The notes beneath the pieces are model-generated. The model saw nothing but the letters and a program-made list of their open reading frames with translations, was not told the DNA's origin and did not search any database. 64,000 nucleotides of DNA from Vishniacozyma victoriae (taxonomy: Eukaryota > Basidiomycota > Tremellomycetes > Tremellales > Bulleribasidiaceae): the NCBI GenBank assembly GCA_017654735.1, contig JADPYG010000003.1:124001-188000 (forward strand), read 5' to 3'. Positions 10,856 to 23,021 of the stretch are shown piece after piece (positions within the stretch are counted from its first letter, which is position 1; the number at the start of each line of letters is the position of its first letter). A program made the translations under genes and the position numbers.

Positions 10856-12484
10856 TGCTAGTGATGTCGTTCAATGGTTGTTGGTAGTATGAGGTATAGA
10901 TAGGTATACTAGAAAGCAAGTGTAGTGATTGCGAGAAAGTGGAGCTGAGGTTGGAAGTAGTGAAAGAAGTGTGAGGGGATGGTTCTTGAAAGCGAGGAAA
11001 GTCGAGCCTTTTTATCCTTTTCAGTCTGGTGGGTAGTCGGCTGCCGGGTACTTTCGTTAGGCGGAATTGCCTACGCTCGGTCTTGAAGGTTAGAAGGTTC
11101 AGCCTCTCACGTCAGGAGTGTGGTCAGCAGCCAAGGGGGGAACCAGGCAATCGCTCTGCTTGACTCTAGTGAATTTGGGGTTAGTAATCGAGCGCTGCGC
11201 AAGCCTGAGAGAGTCGCTGTCAAGTACTGCGAATCTCTTGAACATCGGAACCGAACTGTTGTTTTCCAATCACCACTCCCGCTATCGACTCCACAAGCCT
11301 TGAGCCGGACAGGGAGCCGGGCGAGGTCAACGGTCATTAGGTCATAAACGGGACATCCAAAGTTTGAGCTACCGGCGGTGCCGAAGAATCGCCTGGGATT
11401 ACTAGCGTTGACATACACAGTCGAATTCGTACGCAGGAGGCATTAGGTTTAAGAGTACTCATCCTAGAAGGAAATCCGACCAGTGCCGGGCAGGCGGAGC
11501 GGAGTGGAGCTTGCGGTCGCCCTCGAGCCCATTGTCTGGGCGGTATGACGAATCAAATTGGGTTAGTATGACGTTCAGTAAACGAGACGACCGACCGGTC
11601 GAGGCTTCGCTCTCTATTAATGATGATCAGCCTCCACATGGACCTTATGCCGTCACGAGTGCGACTTGTAATGGACGAGGCCCCACTCTGTAGCCAAGCC
11701 GACCCCAAATTTAGCGGTACGTGCGTTCCCGTAATTCCACGAAATGACCGGTATGTAGCTGCAATGCGTCAGCCTCCGTTCTTCTCGCTTCCAACAGAGT
11801 TGATCGAAGGAACGGAGTAATCCCCTCGGGCCCGTTTCATTGCTTACCATAATCCCGGTAAGTACGCTTGACGACGTCCACGACTACCATATCCTTGGGA
11901 AGTCCCCTAGCGCCTAAATATCTGCAACAATGTTGATCAAAGGCACTATGGAACGATTGCTGTTTTCCAATGAAGTGTATTCCGATCGGGAGGCGAGCAA
12001 CGATGGATCCCGTGTTGCCGACAGCGAATGGCCATACATGGCAGTGGAGCTTCGGCAATGGAGTATGTAACAAGATCATCAAAGTTGTGCCTAATCTCGG
12101 TTCGGCACACTAAACGAGGGGAACTATTATAATCCGCCGAGGATGACGTCGTAGTGCCCCTTGACCTCCATTGGCAACAAGGGAAGTTCATCGCATTTGC
12201 GCTCGGAGCAGACTACCCAGACTGTCTTGTGCAGATACTCTTCCGCACTAAATCAAGCATGCATAGAAAGAATGCATTGCGACACTTGAATTTTGTGACT
12301 ACCGCCTCGTCCATCAGTCGGCGGTGCAATGAGTACAACGTGAATTTTGAGTACAGATGACGAGAGCGAATTCATTCGTTTCCTACTAAGCTACACGGAA
12401 GCTACACGGATCATAAAGATCGAATACCTAAGTACACAAAACCTGTCCATCTATATTCTGCATCGTATATCAATCCACCTACAC
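10856..12484. other. Gene-poor stretch with possible gene relics
   Basis: About 1.6 kb with no intact model. The first 250 nt probably hold the promoter of the cysteine-repeat gene. On the minus strand, a frame at 12082-11863 followed by GTAAGC and then a frame from about 11768 to 11653 reads like exon-intron-exon, but no complete gene can be assembled and no family is recognised. It may be a decayed gene or chance. Confidence 0.4.
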
Positions 12485-14550
12485 TCATGCCCTGCTAGCA
12501 GACTTGATAAAATTTGAGAAAACGCCCATAGGGTTTTCTCTGACTCCCCTGATCGCAGCTCCACCAGTCTGGAGTTTAAGTCCACCCATTAAACTGCTCA
12601 AACCCTCTTCATCAAGTACTGCACTCTTCGCTCCTTCCTTCTCATTAAACTTCTCGGGTGTGTTGGGAACAACGGATAATTTAGAAGTACCAGTAATAAC
12701 CGCCGTTAATTTATCTGTATCCAACCCTTGTTGTCCTTGGGAGAATGCCGACCAGAATGAAGCTGATAATTTCGAAGTAATGTGTGATGTGGCTGTACTT
12801 GCCAAATGTGCCGCCAAAGACGCTTCGGCGGTAGTAAGGGTCGGCTTCGATTCAACATAGAATTTAGGTCGCATGTCGACCGGTACGTTATCCTTTTCAG
12901 CCTGAGCCTCCCGAGTGAGCCTGGACCAGATTTGCATCCTGTACGAGTCCATTGATCGTAAGTTGAATTGATTGTTCTCGGACCATTCATGGAATGGCAT
13001 CGAAATATCCTTTGAGCTGGCCGCGGCTGGGGTAGTGGAAGCGAGTGGTTCCTGATTCAAAAGTGGGTTGAGGTTGGCCTGCTTGAAAGTAGGTGGAGGG
13101 ACGAAAGTATGATGACAAACGGTTGATCCGCCAAACATGTCGTTTTGACCCCAGAATCCTCGACTTGCTTCTGTTGACGAAGAAGCGAAATCTTTTCGAG
13201 GATTGAAGCGGGGTGAGGGGGAAGCGGTTCGTTTGGCCGGGATCGTCTTGATGGAAGGAGAGAGGGCGAGGGTGTTGAATAGTCCGGGGATTGGTGGAGC
13301 AGAGGTTTGAGTAGCGGATTCAGGATGAAGGACTTTCATCGTCTGTGCCTTCAATGCTTCCAACTCTTGCCTATTCATCAGCACCATCCAAGTCGAGAGC
13401 AGGGGACATACCTTAGATCCCTATTCTCATTCTTTGAGCTGATCAATTCCGACCTCATCTCATCAATCACATCATCACGATCTTTGATATGCCCCTCCAA
13501 CGTCCCAATATAATCCTTTCTCCTAGTCCTAAAAGCCCTAGCAGATAATTTATTCCTCAACTGCCTCTTTTCTTTACTAGACAATTTCTTGTACTCTTCA
13601 GGCGAAGGTCTCCAGGAATCATCATCATCTAAATCCTCATCATCTCCTCGGACTACTGATGATAGACCACCACCTTTCTTTCCGCCTTTGCCCTTTCCAG
13701 CTGAAAAGATTGCTTCTCTAGGAGCTAGTCTTTCAAGTCGAGAAGAGATATCAGAGTGGACGGAAGATTGACGTAGGCGTGATGGACCCGGTGCGGCGAG
13801 TTCATGAGCCTCGACTGATCGAAGTTCATCTTCAGAGATCGATTCGTCGTTCTCGTTGATAGATGGGAGTGCGGGGGTGGCGTATGAAGTGTTACTTCCA
13901 CTAGCGGCTGCCGAGGGGAATGAAGTGGTAGGCGAAGAGGAGAATACAAGACTAGGCTCAATGGTAGTGGGTTGTGGTTGGGGGTGAATGAAACTCGGTT
14001 CAATCGTAGTTGGAGCTTGAACGGGTACATCGGCAGGTAGGTCGGTGCCGAACGTATTCTGATACTCGAAGATATTCATCATCAATTGTTGTAGAGCGTC
14101 CTGTTGATCTTTTCGTAGACCACTGAAATTCATCTCGGGTACCACAGGCGCGGTGACGGGTGATGGAGGTTGGGCAGGCATGATACCGAGTTCATTGCCG
14201 CCGAAACCGAAGGGATGATCCCAATCCATTGGCTCTTCTTTTACTTTCACCTCGTCGACAGATCCAGATCCAGATGCGATAGCATTACCTCCGAAATGAG
14301 GAGAGGCGGATCGGAAAGGACTAAAGGATGTCCTGAATGGTGAAGGGGTCCTATTGGGGATGGTAGATGGCGAGTGGGACTATTATCAGCACCACCACGA
14401 AAGAATAGGGAGGAGACATACATCAGACGCGAATCCGTCGAAATCGAATAGATCGTTAAAGTCGCTGATTGTTTGATCATTCTCGTGATCATGATCACCG
14501 ACTAGGTCGGGAAGGGACGAAGGAACAGGTGAGAATGGTGGTGGAGTCAT
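12485..14550 (-). CDS. bZIP transcription factor
   Basis: Three exons: 14550-14422, 14379-13412, 13370-12485; 660 aa. It should bind DNA as a dimer in the nucleus. The basic region and zipper start near residue 307: KLSSKEKRQLRNKLSARAFR, then RRKDYIGTLEGHIKDRDD, with hydrophobic heptads running across the exon 2/3 junction to QELEALKAQ. N-A-R residues of a typical basic region appear as NKLSARAFRTRR. Outside the zipper the protein is Pro/Ser/Gln-rich with acidic patches (QEEPMDWD-like, DDEDLDDDDSW), as expected for an activator. The family resembles fungal ATF/CREB-like factors of unknown target; no gene name can be assigned. Introns have the GTATGTC...GCTGATAATAG form common here. Confidence 0.9.
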
Positions 14551-15306
14551 ACTCGATTGATTGTAATGGGTCGGGGTGGTAGGGGGGATTTGTAGACTAC
14601 CGACTGTTGATTAGTATAAAGTGCAAGAGATGAGACGATGTTGTGATGACTATATAGTATGGGAGGAGAAAGCAAAGGAATTGACTCTCGGCCAATTCCC
14701 TGGGAAGGAGTGTAGGGAAAGGAAGTGTAGTGTGTAGTGGAGTGCATAAAGCGGTGTGAAGGGGTATAGGTCCGTGTGTGGATGGACTCACTTGCTTTGT
14801 ACGCCGTTGTAGCTGTGTTTGATTATTGAAGGTATAGTCGAAGGTATGACTGAAGAGTGAAGAGTGATGAACGATCCGATAAGAGTCGAGTTGAGGTAAC
14901 TGATCGATCGGGTGACGTTTAATGACGAGACTCCGGGGTAGATATCTCGTCAGCAATTATAGTATGTATAATTTGTTGAGCGTATACAAATCGGTGAATC
15001 TATAAACGTGTCCTATTCGAGGCCGTCGGTGAGGGATATAGTAGAGTATGTAATATGAACTGTCGATTGAACGATAGATAACCTGCCGCCACCCTTTGAA
15101 CGCTGACTCTGCATCTCGGCTCACTTGACCTCGGGCACGGTCATAGTCCGGCCAACAAGAATTTCAAGTTACGTAACTGGATACTGGAAGGTTCCACGGT
15201 TCGGATTCGTATGCCACAACTCAAGAGATTACGATACATATACATAAAAGTGTCCAATACTATCTATCCATCCCTCACCTTACCCAACTCAGAGTCCCAA
15301 TCTAAA
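14551..15306. other. Upstream region of the bZIP gene
   Basis: No gene seen. It is the 5' flank of the bZIP gene (starts 14550) and the 3' flank of the minus-strand gene ending at 15307. Small open frames have no support. Confidence 0.5.
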
Positions 15307-18300
15307 TTACTGAAAAAAATCAATATTGAGAGCTTCGAAATGTAAACTCTCGAGTTTGATACTCTGTTTAACCGAATCAAACTGGGCAGAGCTACTAGGT
15401 ACAGGAGGAGGTGTTTTCGTCATGGCCATTTCGTCCTTCTTTCCCTTTCCTTTTGATTGCCTACGCATCATCCGAACCAGCGACCTGGCCTTTGGAGTTG
15501 ATTTTGAAGTCCCCGATTGACCTGTTGAAGTGGATGTTACGGTTGAAGTGGGGGAGTTTACAACTACCATCCCCGATCCTAATGAGGGCAGGGATTGGAA
15601 AGAATCGCTAGACTCAATTCCTTCTTCCATAACCGTCCTCGGGGGGACAATGGGTATATGCCGCCTAATCTCATCCAAAGACATGGATGCAACAGGCATC
15701 ACCAAAGGGGTCTTCAACCTCTCATTTTGACTCTCTCCACTTGATCGATTCGAAGTCAGACTTCCTAAACTATCTTCCCTCTCCATCAGTCGATGCCTTG
15801 GTAATGGCGGAGGAGGGGAGGATAACACGATACTAGCTTCTAAAGAATGTTGTCGGACGTGGGTACGTTGAGTAATGGTGACTTCGGTAGATTGGACTCT
15901 TGTTAGGTAATCTTGAAGGGAAGCCGATGGATCTCGTTGAGTCCTGGGTGAAATTGCTATCAAGGTCTGTTGTTCATGGGGCTCGGTATCGGGTCCATGG
16001 GCAGAGGTAGCGAGGGACGAGACGGAACTGAAGGCAGTAGAGCGGGCTAGGCGGCTTTGGGTTTCTAGTCCGGCGGGTGCGGGAGCAATGGCGACAGCGG
16101 TAGGTGGTGAGTCCGAGAGAGCGGAAGGCGGTGAGATGGGGGCAGCGATAGAGTCAGGCGGCGATGTCGAGGAAGTGGTAGGTGAGACCGATGTAGCGTT
16201 CCGGATCTCACTGCGATTGAAGGTAGAAGGACCAGCAACAGCGGTAGGAAGGATAGGAGGCGACAACTCGAAAACAATAGGCGAACCAATAGGAGGTGTA
16301 TCAAGTCCTGGAAACGGAGTGTGGGTGATGGGCGATCCAACCCCCCTAAATGAAATATCATCAGATCTCCTCCTTGGTTTCTCCTCTTCGACCGCACTAC
16401 TGCTACCTTCGCCAGCATCTTGATCCTGATCCGATTTCCTCCTATACATGATAGGTAATTCAGGTACTTTCGGTATTGGACTCGAACCCCCTCCACCGGC
16501 CATCTTCTTGAATGCACTCGACATATTACTCAATGAAAACCTCTTGACCATCTTCGGCCTTTCGACCTCTTTCTCTTTCCCCTTGCCCTTGAGATCAGGG
16601 AGAGGAGCTGAGGTAGGTCCATTGACGTTGGTTTTCGGGGACTTGACTTCAACTCGTAAATTCGGTTTCGATTGTCTCGAGAGTAATGGCATTCTCTTTT
16701 TCGATGGTCCTTCGAGATGAGGAGGTAGGGGTGGGACAGGTGGAGGAGAGGAGAGACCAAATGAGAGGAGTTGTTTTAAGGATTTCTGTTTCTTCAACCC
16801 CGGCACTGGGGTGGGGGCGGGAGTATCATTCTTGATATTGAGATCTCGAGCACCAAGTGCCGATGGGGGTGTGGGCGCCTTTATAGAGTCTTCAGTGATG
16901 ATGGGTTTGGTCGGTTGTGAGATCGATATAGGGCCGAGGATTGGTGGACTTGGACTCTCGGAGTGAGGTTGATCAGGCGAATCGATGATAGGAGGTAAAT
17001 GATCCACCCGATCAGCGAATGGGAGAGGGGGTGATAGAGTCCCTGGACTGGTGGTCTTGACTTCAACGCCAGTTGTATTCACATCAGATTCGGCCTCATC
17101 CTCGTCCTCATCCTGATTCTCATCGATATCATCAAGTGATTGAATATCGAATTCGAATTCATCGACTTCAAGTTCAACCCCTACTTCCAAGGGAGAATCT
17201 GGAGAGGCGGGTCGATCGTATTCGATGATCTCAGCGGGAGCTTCCAGAAGTGGGATCGAATTGGAAATAGGGACCATCGAAGCTGAATCTTGGTCTGTTT
17301 CGATTCCTTGATGGATTTCGCGAGCTTGTACCGGGAAGTGATCGGGGTGGTGGTGATGGTGATGGCCGTAGCTTTGTATAGTACCCTCGAACGAGTCTGG
17401 TGATTCACCCGTCTCTTCCTCTTCACTGTGTAATCCAGTTCCTTCAACAGCGGATTCGGGATCGACCTCAGCCAAAGATGAGGCACCTCCTTCCCCTGTC
17501 GGAGATTCCACCTCAAATTCCCCGTCTTCCGGCATAGTAGATTCGCCTAGCGGCGAAGGTGATCCGGGCCCCTCAATAGCCTCCCTAGCCAATCTCTTAC
17601 TCCTCTCCGCGACCACCTCAGCCCGTCGCTTGGGCATAACAACATTCATACGACTCCCCTTAATTCCTCTAACAGGTTGTCCACGTCTCGAGAAGACCGG
17701 TGGGGGTAGAATGAATCCGGGTGCCATACCTGCCCATATTGATGTATCTGTGCCGTTCGTCCTAAGGGAGGCAGAGTCGGAATCTCTGGTACGGATATCG
17801 ATTGCTCGAGGTGGAGGGAGGAGGGGGTAGAGAGTGACTGTTTGGCCGTTATCCTCTGGATTTCAGCTCCGTCCCTATATCTTCTCTGCTCTTATTGTCC
17901 TGTTCCTCTTGACAGAGATGAGAGGAAGATGAGAGGAGAGTGAGAAAGCTCGGTATCGCGAGCTGGGAACTGGACATGACATACCTTCAGGAGGAATCAA
18001 ACAAACCCTAGGTAAAGTCTTTACTTTCTCCCAATCAACATCAACTTCACACCTATCCAATTCCCTCATACGTTCAAGTGTGGGTATGGTGATGAGTGAT
18101 CCTCTCTCTCCTCCTCCTCCTTCGAAGACTCTGGAAGAAGAAGAAGCGGAGGAGGAAGAGAGAGAAGGATCATATTGAGATACCCTCCTAAACCTACTCA
18201 GCAGTGATTTAGGTCTAGCCGCAGTAGTTTGTTTTCCATCAGGCTTGGGTGGAGGTGGACGATGAGGTTTTGGAGGAGCTGAGGTTGATCGATGATTGGG

Positions 18301-18312
18301 AGGGCGGGACAT
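15307..18312 (-). CDS. Large, mostly disordered Pro/Ser-rich protein, hypothetical (958 aa)
   Basis: Two exons: 18312-17985 and 17855-15307, phase kept; the ATG at 17727 is internal because the upstream part of exon 2 is in frame and spliced. Low-complexity sequence dominates: Pro/Ser/Thr tracts, acidic runs (DENQDEDEDEAES), a run of histidines near residue 270. Short conserved-looking basic motifs stand out: ARPKSLLSRFRRVSQYDPS near the N-terminus, GLKKQKSLKQLLSFGL, and KARSLVRMMRRQSKGKGKK near the C-terminus, which could be docking or membrane-binding segments. No catalytic domain, signal peptide or membrane helix. It may be a signalling or cytoskeletal scaffold, but nothing proves that. 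Confidence 0.8.
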
Positions 18313-19251
18313 CGTATTTTTATCCGGGATCTGGCTTTGTATACGGATACGGAGTAATGTTGGGGCCGGAGGGATCTGAGGGATCTGAGGGATCTGAGGG
18401 ATCTGAGGGAGGGAGTTGGGGTTGAAGGTCGTCGGCTGGCGAATTGTCCAAAGAGCCGAAAGTTAAGCTCAAGAGAGATGTGATGATACCTGTCGAATGG
18501 CTAAATTGTAGTCGCAGACAATATCAATGTCCGTTTACCGTTTACTGTACAGTATCGTTACTCTATTGTACAGATCGTATCGTATGTCGTATATCGTATG
18601 TCGTAAGAGTTGATGAATGTGGATAGTTGATGTTGATCATATCCTCCAGCTATACCTAGAGACTAATCAGTCTCACTCATACAAAGCCAAGCCGATGGAC
18701 CGGCTTGTGGGATGAGACATGATGGTTTCAGTTCAAAGGTCCTAGTTCCACTTTGTAATTTGTATTGATAATCTGTCCGTTGAGATAGATTTTAGAGCTG
18801 TTGATGGTTATCACTAGCTTGGATGAGTGGATCAGAGAGTGTAGTATACTATAGGATTGACGAGAGATGTATTTCTTATACTAGTGACATTGGTGATGTC
18901 GACATTAACGTTGTTTACCTAAACATACACACAGTCAATGCGCAACGCCGTATCCCTGGACCTCTCCACTTCATCCATGCTTTCATGCCGTCTACTGACC
19001 AGGCATCGATAGTAGATACACTTCTCGCCATTGCCGTACGGGAATGGAGTTTGGATGATATGTGTGAAAAGGAATCAAAGGTTGCTCGCACTTCGTACTC
19101 CGTATGTCGTACTCCGACGGAAGTATGAAGAAGATGGATGCATGAAATGCTACTCTATACCTATATACTCATTACAATCGTCAAAGTTACCAATCCAATA
19201 CTCATGATCTATGCTATGTACCAATGCTATAAGATCTAGTTAAAATGTAAT
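18313..19251. other. Intergenic region with a 9-nt tandem repeat
   Basis: Promoter of the disordered-protein gene and 3' flank of the aspartyl protease. Holds four copies of GGATCTGAG at about 18371-18411 and CGTATGTCGTAT-type repeats near 18572-18605. No gene seen. Confidence 0.6.
18371..18411. repeat. GGATCTGAG x4 tandem repeat
   Basis: Four exact head-to-tail copies of a 9-nt unit, 60-100 nt upstream of the ATG at 18312, so within the likely promoter or 5' leader. Confidence 0.9.
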
Positions 19252-21118
19252 CTAAATGGCAAACCCACCAACGAGCCCCACAAGACCAAACGAGAGTGTA
19301 TATACCCACCCTAATCCCATCACTTCACGCCTAGCGCCCGAAGCTGCAGAGGTTGCAGGTGCTGAACTCTGACTTGTCCCGGTTCTTGATTCCGTCTCGG
19401 ATGCTTCCACAGTGACCACCACCACACTGGGAGTAGCTGTCGTCGTAGCACTTCCGCTCCTACTAGTCGACGTAGAGGAAGTGGAGGACGTAGGTGAAGG
19501 AGTATTGTTGGAAGAATAACCAGCTGGTAATGTCGATACATTCGGAATCGTCGTCGAACCGGTAGCGGAAGAAGCAGCTCCTGGAAGAGCAGCGAAACCC
19601 ACAGCAGGGGGATTGAATCGGTATACCGAATAAACATTCTTCAGCGCCGTATCTCCCACGATCCAAGAAACGGGCGAGGAAGAAGATAGTGCTTGGATAT
19701 ACACGGCTCCAGTACACATTTCCGTGTTTGAAGAATATCGGCCTAGATTGAAATCGGCATCTCCAATTTCCATTCGATAAGAACCGAAAGTGATGGTCAA
19801 GTCGATGGTAGAGGTACATGGGTATTGATAGTAATTCGCGTATGCGCCCGTCATCCTTTCTGAACCGGGGATGGCGGCGTAGATCGATTCGATAATTGAT
19901 TGAGGTCCTCCAATCAATGTGGTTCCAGTATCGACTGCTACCATGTTGTTTGAGCCTAAAGAGATGGAGGTTCCTTGTACCGTCAAGCCTGATATCAGCT
20001 CACTCCTGTGTAATGGAGGAATGCTTACTCTGCATAGGGATCTCCCAGTATTGCGAGTTCTCGGTAACGTCCACATAAGTGATACTACCGGTATACAGCG
20101 AGGAATCTGATATCAGCCACCTCCTTCAACGGTGGGGTAAGCAGCTCACCTAGACCACCAAAGGTAACGCTCCCTCCGTCCGATTCGAGGTTGGAAGCAC
20201 CAGCAACATTCCGGTACCTCTTCAAGTAGAATGCGAAGAGGGGTTCATCCCAAGCACTAGATCCAGCGAGAGTGATCCACCACGGAGTAGCTACTATCAG
20301 CTCATTCTCTACTTTTGCTCAATGACAAGTGAATGGAGTTAGGACCTACCCCTCGAGAAAGCCAGAGCTTGGAACCCTAGACCCATGATCCCACTAACTT
20401 CCTGAGCGACCAATCCGTCGGAAACATCATCACACTGAGCGAATGTCTGGGATGCAACAGAGTATCCAGCTAATGTGACGACATCTTGGCAGAGTGTACC
20501 GGCCGCACTACCTGATCCATACTGGATACTAAATGTCGAGTTGAGGCTATCATCAGCCTTAGCGCAACTGATTAGGGGGTAGAGAGCTTACTTGACAAAA
20601 GTAGAAGAACTACCTGGGGAGAATTTATCGGTGGTGATACTACTGCCAGTAGCAGCAACCCATAAATCCGAACTACCAGTATCCAACACCACATCAAAGT
20701 TCTGAGCGGGCGTTCCAATACTGACAGTAGCAGAGTAAGAGGCATCAAGATTATGATTCGTTAATCCAGTATCCTTCTGCCTTTTCCCGATACTCCCACC
20801 TAGGGCGATCATTGATTTAAAATCCCCAAGACCACCATTGTATCGGGTATCAATCTTGGCTTCTTCTTTCAATAACCATACTGGGTTGGGTTCGTCCCGG
20901 GGTAGGTGCCTGGTGTTCGAGTTTGGTAGGTTATCGGAGATAGATCGAGCGACTGCATTACTCCGAGCAATGGAAGAGCGGGAATGAGAGAGGGCGAGAG
21001 ACCGTGGTTTGTTGGAGGAAGTGAGAATACGGGGTGGGGGGATTGCGAATGGTTCAGGTTCGGGAACGGGGTTGGAGATAGCGAGGGGGAGAAGGAGGAG
21101 GCAGAGTGAGGGTAGCAT
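19252..21118 (-). CDS. Pepsin-like aspartyl protease with GPI-anchor-type C-terminus
   Basis: Five exons: 21118-20592, 20546-20350, 20290-20150, 20106-20029, 19988-19252; 559 aa. A secreted endopeptidase acting at acidic pH. Signal peptide MLPSLCLLLLPLAIS, then a long pro-region. Both catalytic aspartates are present: Asp146 in VVLDTGSSDLW and Asp334 in VAVDTGTTLIGG; the flap region reads QYGSGSAAGTL. The catalytic domain ends near VGFAALPG, followed by a Ser/Thr-rich stalk (about 90 residues) and a hydrophobic tail (WVYTLSFGLVGLVGGFAI), the pattern of yapsin-like proteases held at the plasma membrane or wall by GPI. Family certain, GPI anchoring inferred. Confidence 0.93.
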
Positions 21119-21671
21119 GTCGTGTACGGTCTAGTATGTCGTGGATTGCGGTAGCTAAAGGAATGGATTAGTATACGTCTAGGTAGGGTACGTGGTGCAA
21201 GGTTCAGAAGAGTACGAGTTGTGAGGAAGGAACGGTAGATGAACCCGACCAGCGAGGTATATGAGGATCAAGAGATAGATGAGGCATATAAACCAACTTA
21301 CAACTACAAGGCCCGTGCTTGCCAAGGGAAATAAAGTGCCGTGTCGTGTAGTGAAGTAAACGCTATCAAAGCGAGTCTCCTTGATCAAGGTATCCCTTTC
21401 GTGTATGTGTGTCCGTTGAAAATGTAACTGCCAGCAGTTTTGAACTCGATCAACGAGGAATGAAATGGCGTCAAGCCTAGTGTAAAAGAATTAGAGGTAG
21501 AGGTGAAGAAATGAGAGACGAAAGACTGGACATGATCTCTTACTCTAGGAACTTGCTTTCTAGGAGAATTCATTGTCCAGCCAAGAATGGTGTTACATCG
21601 GTTGGTTTTGATTTTCAGGGTCACTTTGTCACTTACAATTTCAGCTGAATGGGTGAAAGGAGAGTATTCCC
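21119..21671. other. Intergenic, upstream of the aspartyl protease
   Basis: No supported gene. Likely holds the protease promoter and leads into the repeat island. Confidence 0.5.
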
Positions 21672-21905
21672 ACGTTCGCCCTGGATAATTGACAAGCAGT
21701 TTCGTGACGCACATGAGGAGATCAACGACGCGCAGACTGTGCTTGTGCGTGGGCGTGAGCAATGGACTGTGCTTGACTACGAGAATAAAGAGCGTGTCGC
21801 GCAGATTGAACCTCGAGAAGAGTAGGTGATGAGATACAGCGTAATCCCTTGACTCCAGGAGAGCACCCCGATTTCAACTGAGTTACTCGTGAACAAAAGA
21901 AAGCG
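21672..21905. repeat. Diverged repeat R1, copy a
   Basis: Shares an order of short identical blocks with 22084-22310, for example GAGGAGATCAA, CGACGCGCAGACTGTGC, ATACAGCG and a closing GTGAAC. Overall similarity is partial, so this is an old duplication. It is not an obvious transposon: no terminal repeats or coding capacity seen. Confidence 0.7.
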
Positions 21906-21959
21906 CGTCTCCTTACCCTGGGGATGACGATCAACCCTAGTGACCATCCACTCTAGGCT

Positions 21960-22090
21960 TTGCCAAGAAAGCCCAAGTCACTGCGAGATACACGTGATAT
22001 ATATCCGGTTAGAAGTATGATACGGGGAGGTGCGGGGAAGCTGGGTAGGTGTGTAAAGTGGAGCGTTGGGTAACGAGTCTTCGGACATTC
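21960..22090. repeat. Diverged repeat R2, copy a
   Basis: Matches 22975-23107 in blocks such as CCGGT, GAAGTATGA, ACGGGG, GTGTAAAGTGGAGCGTTG. It lies directly next to R1 copy b, so R2+R1 may be one element of about 350 nt. Confidence 0.7.
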
Positions 22091-22310
22091 GTCCTGGATT
22101 GTATTAAGAGCACTCTCGTGACGATATGAGGAGATCAAACGACGCGCAGACTGTGCATATGTGTGATGTATGGACTCCACTAAAGAGCAGCGTATCTTGC
22201 AGATCGGAATCTCTATACGAAGAAAAGTCATACAGCGCAGTCCGTTGAGTCCATCACCTCTTCTGCTATGGCTGAGCTGCCTTGAGTCAGTCGTGAACGT
22301 CGTATCTCTT
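22084..22310. repeat. Diverged repeat R1, copy b
   Basis: Second copy of the sequence at 21672-21905; see the shared blocks listed there. Joined to R2 copy a at its left edge. Confidence 0.7.
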
Positions 22311-22407
22311 TTGAAGGAAGCATGAGACTCACCGACCACTCGCGTATCATCCTCAAGGAAAAGTGTACCAACTCATATCTGCTAATTGTCCTATATCGAC
22401 AATAATC

Positions 22408-22720
22408 ATGGGCGTTACAGGAATGAGTTTGGCAAAGGTAGCTTTCGTATCTCAATGCACAATATGACCATATATGATGCAGCCCAAGATGTGTCTGCTT
22501 TTTAGCCGAATCACCCTTCCAACTCTGGCCGTCAACAAAGCTCTACGATGAGGCTCAAATGCGGACCCACCAGATCACTGCAACGCAACACAGCATTGAA
22601 ATGCCCAACAGCAACGAGGCCCAAATCCCCTTGCAAGCTCAGCCTCAACCTCCGCCAACCTCAGCCTACGGGCCAGTTGCTGTCCTCTGCGCTTTCTCCA
22701 ACTTCCTTGTATCTAAGTAA
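22408..22720 (+). other. Possible small gene or gene fragment
   Basis: After a TTTTTAG acceptor-like site at about 22505 two plus-strand frames are open. One runs to TAA 22718-22720 with a Gln/Pro-rich stretch (QAQPQPPPTSAYGPVAV) and looks protein-like; the other runs to 22793. An ATG at 22408 followed by a GTAGCT donor could supply a first exon for the second frame only. No family recognised. Confidence 0.25.
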
Positions 22721-23021
22721 TCAGCCTACCTCTCTTCCACAACTCACCTCTGCAGACTCGTTCCAGTGCATTTCCAATGTACAAGTTACATAGTATCGCA
22801 AAGAGCAAAAGCACCCATAAGCCTTTATTTAGAATATCTGGATTGTAGTATGTAGCAGTGACGCATGCTATGAAGGATACAGCACTAAGAGCACACAGAA
22901 TCTCAAGAATGAGCCATTGTCGCGCGGTGTACATGCTGTCTGGTGCGGAGAATGATGAATGCTGAGGAGGAACTTCGATGCGGAGTAAGCCTATCGGTCG
23001 CCGGGAACACGTGTGCAACAT
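22713..23021 (-). CDS. Small two-helix membrane protein, hypothetical (about 103 aa)
   Basis: ATG at 23021-23019, TAG at 22715-22713, no intron needed. Two hydrophobic segments are separated by a short loop: WLILEILCALSAVSFIACV and GLWVLLLFAILCNLYIG, followed by a basic tail, so an integral membrane protein with both ends on one side is likely. The start lies inside repeat R2 copy b, so its promoter may be repeat-derived. It overlaps a low-confidence plus-strand frame by a few bases. No family recognised; chance ORF cannot be excluded. Confidence 0.4.
   Translation of the reverse strand: MLHTCSRRPIGLLRIEVPPQHSSFSAPDSMYTARQWLILEILCALSAVSFIACVTATYYNPDILNKGLWVLLLFAILCNLYIGNALERVCRGELWKRGRLIT

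Noticed and set aside
16065..16517. 150-aa shifted frame on the minus strand
   Set aside because: Out-of-frame reading inside the long exon of the disordered-protein gene.
15326..17830. Several plus-strand frames opposite the disordered-protein gene
   Set aside because: Antisense shadows of a long GC-biased exon.
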